From the NCBI RefSeq assembly GCF_013041605.1, contig NZ_JABEQC010000001.1:620001-684000 (forward strand): a stretch of 64,000 nucleotides of DNA. The letters run 5' to 3'. Shown here one piece after another: positions 43,721 through 52,613 of this stretch. The number at the start of each line of letters is the position of its first letter. Position 1 is the first letter of the stretch. The notes under the pieces were generated by a model. It saw nothing but the letters and a program-made list of their open reading frames with translations. It was not told where the DNA came from and made no database searches. The position numbers and the translations under genes are program-made. Source of the DNA: Vibrio plantisponsor. Lineage in GTDB: Bacteria; Pseudomonadota; Gammaproteobacteria; Enterobacterales; Vibrionaceae.

Positions 43721-43748
43721 TTGAGATTTCACCCATATCCGTTAGAAT
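43721..43748 (+). promoter_or_regulatory. Candidate sigma-70 promoter of thrS
   Basis: TTGAGA (43721-43726) and TAGAAT (43743-43748), spaced by 16 bp, would start a leader of about 150 nt before thrS, close to the leader length of E. coli thrS. Confidence 0.5.
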
Positions 43749-43820
43749 GCTCAGCTCGTGTTAACGATAGTGCATCCGTATTTGCGCTTTGAGTTAATGC
43801 GTTAAGAAATGATTTATCGA

Positions 43821-43899
43821 GTGCTTGTTTTTTATCATTCTGATTTTTAAGCACAATATTTAAACAAGTGTTGCTTGGTGTGCAACACCACTGTAAGGA
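43821..43899 (+). promoter_or_regulatory. thrS translational operator mimicking the tRNA-Thr(GGU) anticodon arm
   Basis: Just before the ribosome-binding site (TAAGGA, 43894-43899) the leader forms a perfect 7-bp stem GTGTTGC (43868-43874)/GCAACAC (43882-43888) with a 7-nt loop TTGGTGT. Read as an anticodon loop this gives U32, U33 and GGU at 34-36, the anticodon of tRNA-Thr(GGU). E. coli ThrRS represses its own translation by binding such a mimic. A second hairpin, GTGCTT (43821-43826)/AAGCAC (43849-43854), lies upstream, matching the second stem of the E. coli operator in position. Confidence 0.75.
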
Positions 43900-43905
43900 C
43901 AATTC

Positions 43906-45834
43906 ATGCCTATTATTACTCTTCCTGACGGTAGCCAACGTCAATTTGATAACCCAATTTCTACAATGGATGTCGCTCTATCTATCGGCCCTGGTCTTGC
44001 TAAAGCAACGATTGCAGGTCGCGTTGATGGCGTTCGTGTTGATGCTTGCGATTTGATCGAAAACGATGCAAGCCTTGAAATCATCACGGTTAAAGACGAA
44101 GTTGATGGCCTAGAAATTGTTCGTCACTCTTGTGCTCACTTGCTTGGTCATGCTCTTAAGCAGCTATACCCAGAAGCAAAAATGGCGATTGGTCCTACGA
44201 TCGATAACGGTTTCTACTACGATATCGATGTAGAACAACCTCTATCTCAAGAAGATTTAGAGAAGATCGAAGCTCGCATGCAAGATTTGGCGAAAACCAA
44301 ATATCAAGTTGTGAAAAAGAACGTTAGCTGGCAGGAAGCTCGCGATACATTTGAATCTCGTCAAGAACCATACAAGATGGAAATCTTGGATGAGAACGTA
44401 TCTCGCGATGATCGTCCAGGTCTTTATCACCATGAAGAATACATCGACATGTGTCGTGGTCCACACGTACCGCACATGGGCTTCTGTCAACACTTCAAAC
44501 TGTTGAACGTTGCAGGCGCATACTGGCGCGGTAACAGCGACAACAAGATGCTACAACGTATCTACGGTACAGCTTTCCACGATAAGAAAGCACTTAAGGC
44601 TCACCTAACTCGCCTTGAAGAAGCGGCGAAGCGTGACCACCGTAAACTGGGTAAGCAACTTGACTTGTTCCACATGCAGCAAGAAGCTCCGGGTATGGTG
44701 TTCTGGCACCACAATGGTTGGTCAGTATTCCGTGATCTAGAAGTATTCATCCGTCAAAAACTGACTGAATACGGTTACCAAGAAGTGAAAGGTCCACTCA
44801 TGATGGATCGCGTTCTTTGGGAACGCTCTGGTCACTGGGACAAATACGCAGACGCAATGTTCACAACCTCTTCTGAGAACCGTGAATACGCGATTAAACC
44901 AATGAACTGTCCTGGTCACGTTCAAATCTTTAACCAAGGTTTGAAATCATACCGTGATCTGCCATTACGTATGGCTGAGTTCGGTTCATGTCACCGTAAC
45001 GAACCATCAGGTTCTCTACACGGTATCATGCGTGTTCGTGGCTTCACTCAGGATGATGCTCACATCTTCTGTACTGAAGACCAAATTCAGCAAGAAGTAA
45101 CATCGTGCATTAAGATGGTATATGACACATATACTACTTTTGGCTTCGATAACATTGCAGTAAAACTTTCTACACGTCCTGAACAACGTGTAGGTAGCGA
45201 TGAAATTTGGGATCGCTCTGAAGAAGCACTAAAACTTTCACTTGAAGCTATGGGCATTGCTTATGAGATTCAAGAAGGTGAAGGTGCGTTCTACGGTCCG
45301 AAAATTGAGTTCACGCTACACGACTGTCTAGATCGCGCGTGGCAGTGTGGTACTGTTCAGCTTGATTTCAACCTACCTTCTCGCCTAGGTGCGACATATG
45401 TAGGTGAAAATAATGAGCGTTTAGTGCCTGTAATGATTCACCGCGCTATTTTAGGCTCTCTTGAGCGCTTCATCGGTATTCTTATTGAAGAGTACGCTGG
45501 TTTCTTCCCAACTTGGTTGGCGCCAGAACAGGCTGTTGTCATGAATATTACTGACAAACAAGCTGATTACGCTCAAGAAGTAGCACAAAAGCTACAAAAA
45601 AGTGGCATTAGAGCAAAAGCGGACTTGAGAAATGAGAAGATAGGCTTTAAAATCCGCGAACACACTTTGAAGCGTGTACCGTATATGCTTGTTTGTGGCG
45701 ACCAAGAAATGGAAGCTGGCGAAATTGCAGTACGTACTCGTAAGGGCAAAGACCTAGGCAAATTTAAGTTGGATGACTTTATTTCATACATCCACGCCGA
45801 AGTTGAAAGCCGTAAGCTTAATCTGGAGGAATAA
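43906..45834 (+). CDS. thrS: Threonyl-tRNA synthetase
   Basis: The 642-residue class II synthetase has the TGS domain (1-60), the editing domain with the HxxxH motif [10 protein letters not shown] near residue 73, the catalytic core with [10 protein letters not shown] and motif 2 [22 protein letters not shown] (zinc-binding Cys/His), and a C-terminal anticodon-binding domain (from about 540). Length equals the E. coli enzyme. It is followed by infC after 3 nt. Autoregulation is indicated by the anticodon-arm mimic in the leader. Confidence 0.97.
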   Translation: MPIITLPDGSQRQFDNPISTMDVALSIGPGLAKATIAGRVDGVRVDACDLIENDASLEIITVKDEVDGLEIVRHSCAHLLGHALKQLYPEAKMAIGPTIDNGFYYDIDVEQPLSQEDLEKIEARMQDLAKTKYQVVKKNVSWQEARDTFESRQEPYKMEILDENVSRDDRPGLYHHEEYIDMCRGPHVPHMGFCQHFKLLNVAGAYWRGNSDNKMLQRIYGTAFHDKKALKAHLTRLEEAAKRDHRKLGKQLDLFHMQQEAPGMVFWHHNGWSVFRDLEVFIRQKLTEYGYQEVKGPLMMDRVLWERSGHWDKYADAMFTTSSENREYAIKPMNCPGHVQIFNQGLKSYRDLPLRMAEFGSCHRNEPSGSLHGIMRVRGFTQDDAHIFCTEDQIQQEVTSCIKMVYDTYTTFGFDNIAVKLSTRPEQRVGSDEIWDRSEEALKLSLEAMGIAYEIQEGEGAFYGPKIEFTLHDCLDRAWQCGTVQLDFNLPSRLGATYVGENNERLVPVMIHRAILGSLERFIGILIEEYAGFFPTWLAPEQAVVMNITDKQADYAQEVAQKLQKSGIRAKADLRNEKIGFKIREHTLKRVPYMLVCGDQEMEAGEIAVRTRKGKDLGKFKLDDFISYIHAEVESRKLNLEE

Positions 45835-45837
45835 ACT

Positions 45838-46389
45838 ATTAAAGGCGGAAGACGTGGCCAAGTTCCGGCCAAGCAAAACCAGCACCGTTTAAACGGTGAA
45901 ATTCGTGGCGTTCGTGAAGTTCGTTTAACAGGCGCTGATGGTGAATCAGTTGGCGTTGTGTCAATCCAAGAAGCACTAGCTGCTGCCGAAGAAGCTGGTA
46001 TGGATCTCGTAGAGATCAGCCCTAACGCCGAGCCACCAGTTTGTCGTGTGATGGACTATGGCAAGTTCCTCTTCGAGAAGAGTAAAGCTGCGAAAGAGCA
46101 GAAGAAGAAGCAAAAGCAGATCCAGATTAAGGAAGTAAAATTCCGTCCTGGGACTGATATCGGAGACTATCAGGTAAAACTACGCAACCTGACCGGTTTC
46201 CTTGAAGAAGGCAACAAAGTGAAGGTAACAATTCGCTTCCGTGGCCGAGAAATGGCTCACCAAGAGATCGGTGTTGACGTTCTAAATCGTTTGAAAGAGG
46301 ACACTGCAGAATTTGCTGTTGTTGAATCTTTCCCAACGAGAATTGAAGGTCGCCAAATGATCATGGTGCTTGCCCCTAAGAAGAAGTAA
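45838..46389 (+). CDS. infC: Translation initiation factor IF-3, ATT start codon
   Basis: The coding frame begins at ATT 45838, preceded by a strong GGAGG (45826-45830), giving 183 residues starting (M)[19 protein letters not shown], as in E. coli infC, which starts with AUU. A GTG at 45958 in the same frame would remove the conserved N-terminal 40 residues and is not the real start. The body has [20 protein letters not shown], the lysine-rich linker [21 protein letters not shown] and the C-terminal [12 protein letters not shown] domain. The rare start makes IF-3 repress its own synthesis. thrS ends 3 nt upstream. Confidence 0.95.
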   Translation: MKGGRRGQVPAKQNQHRLNGEIRGVREVRLTGADGESVGVVSIQEALAAAEEAGMDLVEISPNAEPPVCRVMDYGKFLFEKSKAAKEQKKKQKQIQIKEVKFRPGTDIGDYQVKLRNLTGFLEEGNKVKVTIRFRGREMAHQEIGVDVLNRLKEDTAEFAVVESFPTRIEGRQMIMVLAPKKK

Positions 46390-46411
46390 TTAACGGCTTA
46401 CAAGTAATGAA

Positions 46412-46456
46412 CCTAGCCGCGTCCCTTTCAAGTAAAGGCACAAGGCTGGGTTTTAT
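46412..46456 (+). promoter_or_regulatory. Hairpin with T-rich tail between infC and rpmI (attenuator or L20-responsive region)
   Basis: CCTAGCC (46412-46418) pairs with GGCTGGG (46444-46450) and an inner CTTT/AAAG, followed by TTTTATT. It may attenuate transcription into rpmI-rplT. In E. coli this intercistronic region takes part in repression by ribosomal protein L20; whether the same fold exists here needs structure modelling. Confidence 0.5.
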
Positions 46457-46507
46457 TCGCCCTAATTACGTTGTTTATTAAACTACTACAATGCGGAGTT
46501 ATTCATC

Positions 46508-46702
46508 ATGCCTAAGATGAAAAACAACAAAGGTGCTGCTAAGCGTTTCAAGAAAACTGCTGGTGGTATTAAATACAAGCACGCGACTAAACGTCACATC
46601 CTGACTAAGCGTACTACTAAGAACAAGCGTCAACTACGTCCAAATGCAATCCTTCCTAAATGTGAAGTGGCTGCAGTACTACGTATGTTGCCATACGCTT
46701 AA
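46508..46702 (+). CDS. rpmI: 50S ribosomal protein L35
   Basis: The 64-residue very basic protein reads [20 protein letters not shown] and [20 protein letters not shown], diagnostic of L35. It lies between infC and rplT in the conserved order, with TGCGGAG before the ATG. Confidence 0.97.
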   Translation: MPKMKNNKGAAKRFKKTAGGIKYKHATKRHILTKRTTKNKRQLRPNAILPKCEVAAVLRMLPYA

Positions 46703-46743
46703 TTCTTTTTAGTTTATTTATCGTTTAGTTTAGGAGAAGCATA

Positions 46744-47097
46744 ATGCCTCGCGTAAAACGTGGTGTACAAGCTCGTGCACGTCATAAGAAAGTTCTAAAA
46801 CAAGCTAAAGGTTACTACGGAGCACGTTCACGTGTTTACCGCGTAGCTTTCCAAGCTGTTACAAAAGCTGGTCAATACGCATACCGTGACCGTCGCGCTA
46901 AGAAACGTCAATTCCGTCAACTATGGATTGCACGTATCAATGCGGCATCTCGTCAAAATGGTCTATCTTACAGCCGTTTCATCAACGGTCTTAAGAAAGC
47001 ATCTATCGAGATCGACCGTAAGATCCTTGCGGACATCGCAGTATTCGACAAAGCAGCATTTACTGTTTTAGTTGAAAAAGCGAAAGCTGCTCTTTAA
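46744..47097 (+). CDS. rplT: 50S ribosomal protein L20
   Basis: The 117-residue basic protein has the L20 N-terminal extension ([20 protein letters not shown]) and [20 protein letters not shown]. It initiates 50S assembly and in E. coli represses translation of rpmI-rplT. TAGGAGAAGC precedes the ATG. In V. cholerae the superintegron starts immediately downstream of this gene; here a terminator and a GNAT gene follow instead. Confidence 0.97.
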   Translation: MPRVKRGVQARARHKKVLKQAKGYYGARSRVYRVAFQAVTKAGQYAYRDRRAKKRQFRQLWIARINAASRQNGLSYSRFINGLKKASIEIDRKILADIAVFDKAAFTVLVEKAKAAL

Positions 47098-47114
47098 TTA
47101 GCAGTCAAGTTTTG

Positions 47115-47144
47115 AAAAAGGAGAGCATTAGCTCTCCTTTTTTT
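47115..47144 (+). terminator. Intrinsic terminator after rplT
   Basis: AAAGGAGAGC (47117-47126)/GCTCTCCTTT (47131-47140), ATTA loop, long T-run. Confidence 0.9.
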
Positions 47145-47250
47145 ATGTCTGAAATTTGTACTTGTATAAAATTTTTGTCGTGTTATTAGTATGTTAAATA
47201 CTACCGATGGGTAGCTAGTGCCTTTTTGCAAACGTTGATGAGGAAGAATA

Positions 47251-47700
47251 ATGGAATATTCATTGAGAAAAGCAGTTGAAACGGATGTTGATTTCCTGCT
47301 CGAGCTACGTGAAACCACCATGGGTCAATACTTAAGAGAAGTGGGAATGCCCACGGGCAGAGAAGCTTATCTTGAAAGAGTTCATTACGCCTTTGACCAA
47401 GCTCAAATCATCGTTATCAATGACGCTCCTGCTGGTTTGTTTAAAGCTCAATTCAACCCAGATATTAACGAGTGGTATCTGGTTCAGATCCAACTTCACC
47501 CTGATTATCAAAGCAAAGGCATCGCGAATCGTCTTATTTCAAATTTGATTAGTAAAGCTGATGCATCAGGTTCAACGGTGGGTTTAAGTGTTGTCAAAAC
47601 GAATCCGGCGCAACGACTCTATTCGAGACTTGGATTTGAGCGAGTAGGGGAAACCGATTTCGAGTACTTGATGCAATATACCCCTGCAAAAACAGCGTAA
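47251..47700 (+). CDS. GNAT-family N-acetyltransferase
   Basis: The 149-residue protein has the GNAT N-terminal fold (MEYSLRKAVETDVDFLLELR), the acetyl-CoA-binding motif A HPDYQSKGIANRLIS near 92-106 (Q-S-K-G-I-A) and the terminal block NPAQRLYSRLGFERVGETDF. The substrate is unknown. It opens a run of short accessory genes downstream of rplT and is preceded by GAGGAAG before the ATG. Confidence 0.88.
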   Translation: MEYSLRKAVETDVDFLLELRETTMGQYLREVGMPTGREAYLERVHYAFDQAQIIVINDAPAGLFKAQFNPDINEWYLVQIQLHPDYQSKGIANRLISNLISKADASGSTVGLSVVKTNPAQRLYSRLGFERVGETDFEYLMQYTPAKTA

Positions 47701-47764
47701 AGAATGACTCATATTGACCCTGTGACGCATTTGTCTCACACAAACTGACACTATGGAGAAATGT

Positions 47765-48232
47765 GTGATTACCATTCGAGACTACCGAGAACAAGATGCT
47801 CTGACGCTTTGGGCTATCCATCACTACACGATCCGTAACATCAATGTGCGTGACTATTCTCAGGCACAAATCGAAGCGTGGGCTCCAGATAATTTCGACC
47901 TCAATGTGTGGCAGAAGCGAGTGGATGCTTTGAACCCGTTTGTTGCGACGATAGATGGTGTCATCGTGGGTTACACCGACTTGCAACTGGATGGATTAAT
48001 CGACCATTTTTTCTGCCATCATGAGTATCAGGGCAGAGGGATTGGTAAGGCTCTGATGAATCATGTCTTTAGTGTGGGAAAACAGAAAGATATCAAACAC
48101 TTCTATTCTCACGTTAGTATTACTGCTCGCCCATTTTACGAACACATGGGATTTTCCGTTGCGAAAGAGCAACTGATGGAAGTGCGCGGCCAAAGACTCA
48201 AGAACTTCCTAATGATTAAAAACGTCGATTAA
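47765..48232 (+). CDS. GNAT-family N-acetyltransferase
   Basis: A GNAT protein of about 155 residues with motif A HHEYQGRGIGKALMNHVF and the C-terminal ITARPFYEHMGFSV. I chose the GTG at 47765, where GGAG lies 6 nt upstream; the ATG at 47753 has no ribosome-binding site, and the N-terminus ITIRDYREQDALTLW then fits homologues. The substrate is unknown. It lies 64 nt after another GNAT gene on the same strand. Confidence 0.86.
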   Translation: MITIRDYREQDALTLWAIHHYTIRNINVRDYSQAQIEAWAPDNFDLNVWQKRVDALNPFVATIDGVIVGYTDLQLDGLIDHFFCHHEYQGRGIGKALMNHVFSVGKQKDIKHFYSHVSITARPFYEHMGFSVAKEQLMEVRGQRLKNFLMIKNVD

Positions 48233-48280
48233 AAATTACTCTTACTTCTTTCACCTCTTTTTAGTTGAGTACAGTGAATT

Positions 48281-48745
48281 ATGGATAGCAGAAGCCAGTT
48301 GTTTCTAGAACAGTACCTAAACTCTTTGCCTGTCGAGATAGCGCAGCAATACACCTCTTTTAGTTCTGATTATTTTTGCGCCGATGAATACAACGCGAAT
48401 GTCTGTGCGGATTTGATTCTCAAGGGAGAAAAGACGGCATCTTGCAGCATGGATTACTGGTATAGCCACAAAGGTGAAACTATGCCTGAAACAGGGCATC
48501 TTCTGGTGGTAACAGACTGGCAAGGCGAGCCTAAATGCATCGTTGAAATAACATCAGTTGAGAAATGCCGATATAAAGATGTCACGCAAGAGTTGGCTGC
48601 TGCGGAAGGAGAAGGAGATAAAACACTGACTTGGTGGCGTCAAGCTCACTGGCGATTCTTCTCTTTGGAATGTGAAGAATTAGGCATTGAACCAACTGAA
48701 GACATGCTGCTGGTCTTGGAGCGTTTTAAGGTTGTTTATTCTTAA
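48281..48745 (+). CDS. ASCH-domain protein
   Basis: The 154-residue protein has the ASCH pattern: ADLILKGEKTASCSMDYWY with the GxKxxxxR-like segment, LVVTDWQGEPKCIVEITSVE and a C-terminal TWWRQAHWRFFSLECEELG. ASCH domains are PUA-like and thought to bind RNA or modified nucleotides; some related proteins are N4-acetylcytidine amidohydrolases. The role here is unknown. Confidence 0.85.
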   Translation: MDSRSQLFLEQYLNSLPVEIAQQYTSFSSDYFCADEYNANVCADLILKGEKTASCSMDYWYSHKGETMPETGHLLVVTDWQGEPKCIVEITSVEKCRYKDVTQELAAAEGEGDKTLTWWRQAHWRFFSLECEELGIEPTEDMLLVLERFKVVYS

Positions 48746-48820
48746 CAACCCTAAGCGTCAGTCGATAACCCGTTCGGGCCACAGGGTGGTAATGGCCTTG
48801 AGTAAAATAAGGAGCGAGTA

Positions 48821-49774
48821 GTGAAAATAGCCATACTTGATGATTATCAGAATGTGGTTAAAGCGTTGGATTGCTTTAACTTACTCGCTAATCATGAAGT
48901 AACCGTTTTTACACAGACGTACTCTGAATCGGAGCTTGTCGCAAAGTTGACCGATGTCGAGGCGATTGTTCTTATTCGTGAACGCACTGTGATCACAGAG
49001 TCTCTGCTCAGGCAGCTACCCAATTTGAAGTTGATTAGCCAGACCGGAAAAGTCAGCAATCATATTGACCCGAATTTGTGCGCCAAGTTTGGTGTTGAAG
49101 TGTTAGAAGGGAGAGGTTCTCCTATCGCACCTTCTGAGCTTTGCTGGGCGCTCATAATGGCCGCATCAAGGCACATACCGACTTATACACGCAACTTGCA
49201 CAATAACGTGTGGCAAAGTTCAGACAGTTTGGGTTTAGGTAGAACCTTAAAAGGTTTGAAACTGGGTATCTGGGGGTATGGCAATATTGGGCAGCGCATC
49301 GCTCAGTATGCCAAGGCGTTTGAAATGTCTGTACAGGTATGGGGAAGTGAGAAGTCGCGTCAACTCGCCATCGAACATGGCTTCGAAGCAGCAGAAACGA
49401 AACAAGCATTCTTCGCTGAATCGGATATCGTTTCTCTTCACTTACGACTCAATGATGCCACCCGATTCTGTGTTACCGCGGACGATCTTAAACGGATGAA
49501 GCCTGATTCGTTATTTGTGAACATCAGCCGAGCCGAACTCGTAGCAGATTCAGCCTTGTATAACGAATTACTATCAGTTCCGACCAAGCGAGCTGCGGTC
49601 GATGTGTTTAATCTCGAACCTGCACTTCCTGATAATGAGCCTCTGTTGACTCTGCCTAACGTCACCGCCACTCCGCATTTGGGCTATGTCGAGAAAAACA
49701 GCTATGAGCTCTATTTCCGTCTCGCTTTTGAAAACATCCTAAACTTTGTGAAAGATCGAGCGGAAATGAATTAA
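48821..49774 (+). CDS. D-isomer-specific 2-hydroxyacid dehydrogenase family protein
   Basis: The 317-residue protein has the NAD-binding GIWGYGNIGQRIAQYA (near 147-162), the catalytic Arg in FVNISRAELV, Glu in DVFNLEPA and His in TPHLGYVEK. It should reduce a 2-oxoacid or oxidise a D-2-hydroxyacid in the cytosol. Substrate is not evident. The start is GTG 48821 with AAGGAGCGAGTA upstream. It is larger than its neighbours in this run. Confidence 0.9.
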   Translation: MKIAILDDYQNVVKALDCFNLLANHEVTVFTQTYSESELVAKLTDVEAIVLIRERTVITESLLRQLPNLKLISQTGKVSNHIDPNLCAKFGVEVLEGRGSPIAPSELCWALIMAASRHIPTYTRNLHNNVWQSSDSLGLGRTLKGLKLGIWGYGNIGQRIAQYAKAFEMSVQVWGSEKSRQLAIEHGFEAAETKQAFFAESDIVSLHLRLNDATRFCVTADDLKRMKPDSLFVNISRAELVADSALYNELLSVPTKRAAVDVFNLEPALPDNEPLLTLPNVTATPHLGYVEKNSYELYFRLAFENILNFVKDRAEMN

Positions 49775-49825
49775 CCACCATTGACGTTTAGCTACTACCA
49801 GCATTATTGAGAAAAGGAACATAAA

Positions 49826-50161
49826 TTGCCTCATTGTATTATTGAACACTCTGCAACTATTCCAAATGGCGAACTGAATCAGAAAGTATTTGCTGGTGCG
49901 ATGGCGTCGAATCTTTTTGCGCCTGATGGTAGTGATATTAAAGTTCGCAGTATTGCCTATGAGCACTATCAAACGGGTTCAAAGCGTGAAGACTTCATTC
50001 ACGTGACAATACGTATACTCTCTGGGAGAAATGAAGAGAGTAAGATGAAGCTGTCGCATTCTGTGTTAGAGCAGTTAAAGTCTTTATCGCTTTCTGAGGC
50101 CTCTTTGACGGTAGAGATCGTTGATATAGACAGAGGCAGCTACGCTAAGTGTTTAGTGTAA
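49826..50161 (+). CDS. 5-carboxymethyl-2-hydroxymuconate isomerase-like tautomerase
   Basis: The 111-residue protein belongs to the CHMI branch of the tautomerase superfamily (MPHCIIEHSATI; RSIAYEHYQTG; FIHVTIRILSGRNEESK). The catalytic Pro follows the initiator Met, which requires exact start placement; it is a TTG at 49826 with AAAAGGAAC upstream. CHMI acts in homoprotocatechuate breakdown, but no other genes of that pathway are present, so the physiological substrate is uncertain. Confidence 0.85.
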   Translation: MPHCIIEHSATIPNGELNQKVFAGAMASNLFAPDGSDIKVRSIAYEHYQTGSKREDFIHVTIRILSGRNEESKMKLSHSVLEQLKSLSLSEASLTVEIVDIDRGSYAKCLV

Positions 50162-50190
50162 CTGGGTATTGAGAATTATCAGGAGGTTAT

Positions 50191-50613
50191 ATGACTGAAG
50201 CAAAGACAAAAATGTACCAAGGTTCATGCTTATGTTCGGCGGTGAAATTTGAACTCATCGGGGAATTTCAGTCATTTTTCCTCTGTCATTGTTCACGCTG
50301 CCAAAAAGATACAGGATCCGCGCATGCTGCAAACTTGTTCGCGCCTTCAGCTAAGTTGGTTTGGACGCAGGGAGAAAACGATGTGAAAACGTATCTTCAT
50401 CCCAACACCAGACACGCCAAAAGTTTCTGCCAACACTGCGGTTCAGCATTACCTATGGTAGCGCACAGCATCAAGAGTGTCGTCGTTCCCGCTGGGAGTT
50501 TAGATGAGGCACCGTCCATATTGCCGACAGCAAAAATCTTTGTTGGCAGTTGTGCAACTTGGTCTAAAGACCTTTCAGACATTCCATCGTTTGAAACACT
50601 CCCTAACGCTTAA
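50191..50613 (+). CDS. GFA/CENP-V family zinc protein
   Basis: The 140-residue protein has the zinc-binding cysteines of the Gfa family: QGSCLCSAVKFEL, LCHCSRCQKDTGSAHAANLF and SFCQHCGSALP. The family includes a proposed glutathione-dependent formaldehyde-activating enzyme, but most members are uncharacterised. AGGAGG precedes the ATG. Confidence 0.9.
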   Translation: MTEAKTKMYQGSCLCSAVKFELIGEFQSFFLCHCSRCQKDTGSAHAANLFAPSAKLVWTQGENDVKTYLHPNTRHAKSFCQHCGSALPMVAHSIKSVVVPAGSLDEAPSILPTAKIFVGSCATWSKDLSDIPSFETLPNA

Positions 50614-50640
50614 TCACACAGAAAGACACAGTAGGATGTT

Positions 50641-50916
50641 ATGTCTAAAGTCGTTTTAAAAGGTTTCATCCTTGTTCCTGAAGCGGATTTGGATGCCGTT
50701 AAACAAGAACTGATCAATCACAAAAGGCTAACGTTGCAAGAACAAGGGTGTTTAGTCTTTGATGTGGTTGAAAATACCGATAACCCGTTAAGGTTTGATG
50801 TTTATGAAGAGTTTTTAGACAAAGCTTCATTTGAACAACATCAGCAGCGTGTTAAAGCGTCTTATTGGGGCGAAGTGACGCGAAATGTCGAGCGTTACTA
50901 TGAGATTGTTGAATAA
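50641..50916 (+). CDS. Antibiotic biosynthesis monooxygenase (ABM)-domain protein
   Basis: The 91-residue dimeric alpha-beta barrel protein shows GFILVPEADLDAVKQEL, CLVFDVVENTDNPLRFDVYEEF and FEQHQQRVKASYWGEV, as in ABM/YgiN-like proteins. It may act on a quinone or small aromatic compound. It follows the GFA gene after 27 nt and may be co-transcribed with it. Confidence 0.85.
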   Translation: MSKVVLKGFILVPEADLDAVKQELINHKRLTLQEQGCLVFDVVENTDNPLRFDVYEEFLDKASFEQHQQRVKASYWGEVTRNVERYYEIVE

Positions 50917-51005
50917 TTTTTCGGGGAACTCTGAGATAGATAAGGTCTTGTTTGACCTTTCTGTTAAACTGCCCCTCCCATTTTTCTGTTATTGAGATAC
51001 ACCAA

Positions 51006-51224
51006 ATGAGCCAACCGCAAGCTAACAATCCATTACACGGTCTAACCCTAGAGAAAATTCTCACTCAGTTGGTCGAACACTATGGCTGGGAAGGTTTAGA
51101 TGCTGAGATTCATTTGAACTGTTTTTACAACGATCCTTCCATCAAATCATCTCTGAAATTTTTACGTCGCACTCAGTGGGCGAGAGACAAGGTAGAAGCC
51201 CTTTATATTCGAACCTTCTGTTAA
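51006..51224 (+). CDS. VF530-family small DNA-binding-like protein
   Basis: The 72-residue protein matches the VF530 family (formerly DUF2132): [42 protein letters not shown] and the C-terminal [13 protein letters not shown]. The family has a helical fold and is thought to bind DNA. I start at ATG 51006; the frame is open upstream but without a better signal. A small stem AAGGTC/GACCTT (50942-50959) lies between it and the ABM gene. Confidence 0.85.
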   Translation: MSQPQANNPLHGLTLEKILTQLVEHYGWEGLDAEIHLNCFYNDPSIKSSLKFLRRTQWARDKVEALYIRTFC

Positions 51225-51347
51225 GGTCTTTGTTGAACCAACAGCCGAAAATACTATGTCAAATAAGTAAGATTTGTTTTAAATTGAGCAAAATTTGTTT
51301 ATCAGTTGAAGTGCAGATTAACAATCAAACGACGTCACGGAGGACGT

Positions 51348-51842
51348 ATGCTCATTCGCAAAGTATCGAATTCAGATATTGATCCAATTGTACGGATCTA
51401 TAATCACTACATTGCTACCACTACCATATCTTTCGAAGAACAACCCGTAAGTACCGAAGAGATGACCAACCGCGTAGAAAGCGTGATGAGTCTGGGGCTG
51501 CCTTGGATTGTCTTAGAACAAGACGGTGAAGTAAGAGGTTATGCTTACGCTAACCAGTGGAAAGCCCGCAGTGCATATCGTTATACCGTTGAACCCTCAA
51601 TCTACGTTGCTCATGAAATGACAGGTAAAGGCGTTGGTCGTGCACTTTATGGTGAGTTATTGGAAATGTTAAAGGGCGCAGGTTACAAGAATGCGGTCGG
51701 TACGATTGCTTTGCCTAACCAATCAAGTGTGGCTTTGCATGAGCGCATGGGGTTTAAGAAAGTAGGCGAGTTCAACAATATTGGATTTAAGTTTGAACAG
51801 CCGATCTCGGTTGGTTATTGGCAGTTAGAACTCAATAGCTAG
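51348..51842 (+). CDS. GNAT-family acetyltransferase of the phosphinothricin acetyltransferase type
   Basis: The 164-residue protein resembles PAT/ArsN1-like enzymes: IVRIYNHYIATTTISFEEQPVS, GYAYANQWKARSAYRYTVEPSIYVA (two segments near 72-96), motif A HEMTGKGVGRALYGELL and NQSSVALHERMGFKKVGEF. Such enzymes acetylate phosphinothricin, methionine sulfoximine or related amino acids. The ATG at 51348 follows GGAGGACGT and is clearly better than an upstream in-frame start. Confidence 0.87.
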   Translation: MLIRKVSNSDIDPIVRIYNHYIATTTISFEEQPVSTEEMTNRVESVMSLGLPWIVLEQDGEVRGYAYANQWKARSAYRYTVEPSIYVAHEMTGKGVGRALYGELLEMLKGAGYKNAVGTIALPNQSSVALHERMGFKKVGEFNNIGFKFEQPISVGYWQLELNS

Positions 51843-51846
51843 CTCG

Positions 51847-51926
51847 ACAACCGAATAGCTGAAGATACCCTCGGTTGTTATTGACCACAGCGTTATGCTG
51901 GGTGTTATTTGTTGAGCCTGTGGCTC
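51847..51926 (+). repeat. Three consecutive short hairpins in an intergenic region
   Basis: ACAACCGA (51847-51854)/TCGGTTGT (51871-51878), CAGC/GCTG around GTTAT (51888-51900), and GAGCC (51914-51918)/GGCTC (51922-51926). None has a clear T-run immediately after. They lie between the PAT-like and DUF3297 genes and may be terminator-like or the trace of a structured repeat. Confidence 0.45.
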
Positions 51927-51970
51927 TCATTGTTTAAAATGGCCTACTTTTTTTATATCAGGTCATAAAA

Positions 51971-52219
51971 ATGAGCGAAAACAACTCTAAACCAGCTTTA
52001 CCAGATCATCTATCAGGCAATCCACGCAGCCCACATTTCGTTGCTGAGTGTTTTGAACACCATATTGGTATTCGTCTTAACGGTAAAGAGCGTACTGATG
52101 TTGAAGAGTACTGCATCAGTGAAGGTTGGGTAAAAATTCCTTCACCAAAAGCAAAAGACCGTTGGGGTAACCCAATGCTAATCACTCTAAAAGGTGAAGT
52201 AGAAGCTTTCTACAAGTAA
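51971..52219 (+). CDS. DUF3297-family protein
   Basis: The 82-residue protein carries the family pattern PALPDHLSGNPRSPHFVAEC, HIGIRLNGKERTDVEEYCI and GWVKIPSPKAKDRWGNPML. Its function is unknown. A T-rich, typical promoter region lies upstream, and the ATG follows TCAGGTC. Confidence 0.88.
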   Translation: MSENNSKPALPDHLSGNPRSPHFVAECFEHHIGIRLNGKERTDVEEYCISEGWVKIPSPKAKDRWGNPMLITLKGEVEAFYK

Positions 52220-52265
52220 GCCGCTCTTATCTTTGGCGAGCCATTACGAATCGCCATTTGAATTC

Positions 52266-52297
52266 GATACATAGGGTGCATGCTCTATGTATCTTTC
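52266..52297 (+). terminator. Probable terminator after the DUF3297 gene
   Basis: Perfect arms GATACATAG (52266-52274)/CTATGTATC (52285-52293) are followed by TTTCC. The rest of the 52220-52613 gap (about 390 bp) contains the promoter region of the VOC gene and no other recognisable feature. Confidence 0.6.
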
Positions 52298-52613
52298 CTC
52301 TCAGTTTTTCATTTTCCAATTAACCTCCAGTGCAAACACTGCTTTTTGTGAATTGCTGTTGTGACATTGTCACTTCGAAATCGATGCTACCTCCAAATGA
52401 TAGTCGTGTTTATTTGCCCAACTAACTAAAGCAATCCCAACCATTATTTATATCGCTGATCTTCAACTGTAATTTTCAACGAGTTTCCCTTGCTGGCACT
52501 TCCTGAAATCCAATAGAGTGCTAGGCTTAAATAAAGTATTGAATCAAGCTATTGCCGATTGTTGTTTGACAATATGCCGTGATAACAAGCAACGATTTGA
52601 GGAAGGGATAACA

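Noticed and set aside
45958..46389. infC starting at GTG 45958
   Set aside because: The conserved N-terminal IF-3 sequence continues upstream to an ATT start with a strong ribosome-binding site.
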